Source of the DNA: Mailhella sp.
GTDB taxonomy: Bacteria > Desulfobacterota > Desulfovibrionia > Desulfovibrionales > Desulfovibrionaceae
DNA: 6,226 nt
NCBI GenBank assembly: GCA_017522745.1
Contig: JAFWYI010000224.1
Coordinates: 1 to 6,226, forward strand
Direction: 5' to 3'
Every line of letters begins with the position of its first letter. Within the stretch, counting starts at the first letter, position 1. The notes under the pieces were generated by a model, which was not told where the DNA came from, made no database searches, and worked only from the letters and a program-made list of their open reading frames with translations. A program made the translations under genes and the position numbers. This document shows positions 5,665-6,226 of the stretch, piece after piece.

Positions 5665-6027
5665 TTGACCCCTCAAGATCTTGAATACTTCCGCAATCTG
5701 CTCAACCAGATGCTCACCGAAGCTCAGCGCAACGGCGACTCCACCCTGGAAGAAATGACGGATAGTCACGCGTCCTATGCCGATCCTTCCGACCGCGCGA
5801 CCGCCGAGTCGGATCGTTCCTTCACTCTGCGTATCCGCGACCGCGAACGCAAGCTCATCACTAAGATCCAGGAAGCGCTCAAGCGCATGGACGACGGTGA
5901 ATACGGCATCTGTGAAGAGTGCGGCGAAGATATCAGCCTTCCCCGCCTCAAGGCTCGTCCCGTCACCACGCTCTGCGTTTCCTGCAAGGCTCGTCAGGAA
6001 GAAGGCGAAGAAGTACAGGGCAGCTAG
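5665..6027 (+). CDS. dksA: RNA polymerase-binding transcription factor DksA
   Basis: The protein is 120 residues, shorter than the 151-residue E. coli protein mainly at the N-terminus. A long coiled coil (about 5-75) carries at its tip DPSDRA (40-45), preserving the DxxDxA residues that act at the polymerase active site through the secondary channel. A four-cysteine zinc finger follows: C83-x2-C86-x17-C104-x2-C107. DksA works with ppGpp in the stringent response, repressing rRNA-type promoters and activating amino-acid biosynthesis promoters. The start is TTG with a strong AGGAGG eight bases upstream. An NFACT-family gene begins 21 bases after the stop in the same direction. Intact tip and finger residues argue for DksA rather than the TraR or DksA2-like variants lacking cysteines. 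Confidence 0.93.
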   Translation: MTPQDLEYFRNLLNQMLTEAQRNGDSTLEEMTDSHASYADPSDRATAESDRSFTLRIRDRERKLITKIQEALKRMDDGEYGICEECGEDISLPRLKARPVTTLCVSCKARQEEGEEVQGS

Positions 6028-6048
6028 CCCATAAACAGTTCGACCGTT

Positions 6049-6226
6049 ATGGACGCCCATCTCTTCCGTCGTTTCTGTGACGAACTCATTCCACATCTCA
6101 TTGGGGCCCGCATGGAGAAGATCCATGCTCCGGGCCCCAATATTTTTGCTTTCACGCTCTATGGCGGGCACGAACGCGACGGCAAGCGCTACCTCGTACT
6201 CAAGGCCGATCGCAGATCTCCTCTTC
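6049..6226 (+). CDS. NFACT-family (RqcH/Rqc2/FbpA-like) protein, N-terminal 59 codons only
   Basis: The frame stays open from ATG 6049 to the window end. The start MDAHLFRRFCDELIPHLIGARMEKIHAP followed by NIFAFTLYG and RYLVLKADRR (shown in pieces) resembles the NFACT-N opening, where a helix is followed by a G(A/G)R(I/M)xKIxxP turn and beta strands. Family members bind tRNA and the 50S subunit in ribosome-associated quality control or act as fibronectin-binding-like proteins. The assignment rests on 59 residues and is moderately secure. No Shine-Dalgarno sequence is visible before the ATG, so initiation is probably weak or coupled to dksA, whose stop lies 21 bases upstream. A strong terminator-like hairpin occupies codons 18-33. 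Confidence 0.7.
   Translation, partial: MDAHLFRRFCDELIPHLIGARMEKIHAPGPNIFAFTLYGGHERDGKRYLVLKADRRSPL
6100..6147 (+). terminator. terminator-like hairpin inside the start of the NFACT gene (possible attenuator)
   Basis: ATTGGGGCCCG (6100-6110) and CGGGCCCCAAT (6131-6141) are perfect 11-bp complements. Inside them CATGGA (6111-6116) pairs with TCCATG (6122-6127) around a GAAGA loop, leaving CTC (6128-6130) as a bulge. TTTTT at 6143-6147 follows almost directly. This has the form of an intrinsic terminator for dksA, but it lies in coding sequence whose translation looks conserved. It may terminate part of the transcripts unless ribosomes occupy the region. Confidence 0.65.

Noticed and set aside
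5326..6171. 281-codon open frame on the minus strand across dksA
   Set aside because: It covers the HAD 3' end, dksA and the NFACT start in antisense and has no recognisable domain.
1..6226. CRISPR array, tRNA or rRNA genes, insertion sequence or transposase
   Set aside because: No regularly spaced repeats, tRNA-like or rRNA sequence, transposase motifs or terminal inverted repeats with target duplications were seen.

Overview
The window looks like a chromosomal segment of a Gram-negative, sulfate-reducer-like bacterium, most plausibly of the Desulfovibrionaceae. This is inferred from the gene set: dense sigma-54 enhancer-binding proteins (EBPs), a short TatA, a 120-residue DksA with an intact zinc finger, and an NFACT-type protein directly after dksA. 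No marker in the window proves the genus. The left part (about 1-2400) is visibly more AT-rich than the right part (about 3735-6226), which fits an accessory regulatory block beside conserved housekeeping genes.

Left block (1-3468). A sigma-54 activator cut by the window edge (1-786, +) lies tail to tail with a second, complete PAS-AAA+-Fis-HTH activator (806-2170, -); only 19 bases separate their stop codons. The second activator is divergent from a one-gene unit encoding an atypical amidohydrolase-2-type protein (2527-3381, +). The spacer holds a full set of sigma-54 control elements: two 16-bp inverted repeats of the form GGAACA-N4-TGTTCC with centres 84 bp apart, a perfect match to the IHF consensus, and a near-consensus -24/-12 promoter. 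The simplest reading is that the PAS activator senses a signal, binds the two repeats, and switches on the hydrolase with help from IHF bending. A candidate sigma-70 promoter for the activator lies between the two repeats, which suggests autoregulation.

Middle (3382-3734). This non-coding stretch holds an intrinsic terminator for the hydrolase, an opposite-strand terminator for tatA, and an unexplained set of nested inverted repeats that can fold as a three-way junction in the 3' region of the tatA transcript.

Right block (3735-6226). tatA (-) is divergent from a two-gene unit made of an unrecognised 256-residue protein and a HAD-superfamily phosphatase. dksA follows, with a TTG start and a strong ribosome-binding site. 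The window ends in the first 59 codons of an NFACT/RqcH-like gene. That gene carries a striking terminator-like hairpin (11-bp perfect arms, further inner pairing, then a T-run) inside its coding sequence, just after dksA. The best candidates for new biology are this intragenic hairpin, the structured element after tatA, and the regulated, metal-motif-poor hydrolase.
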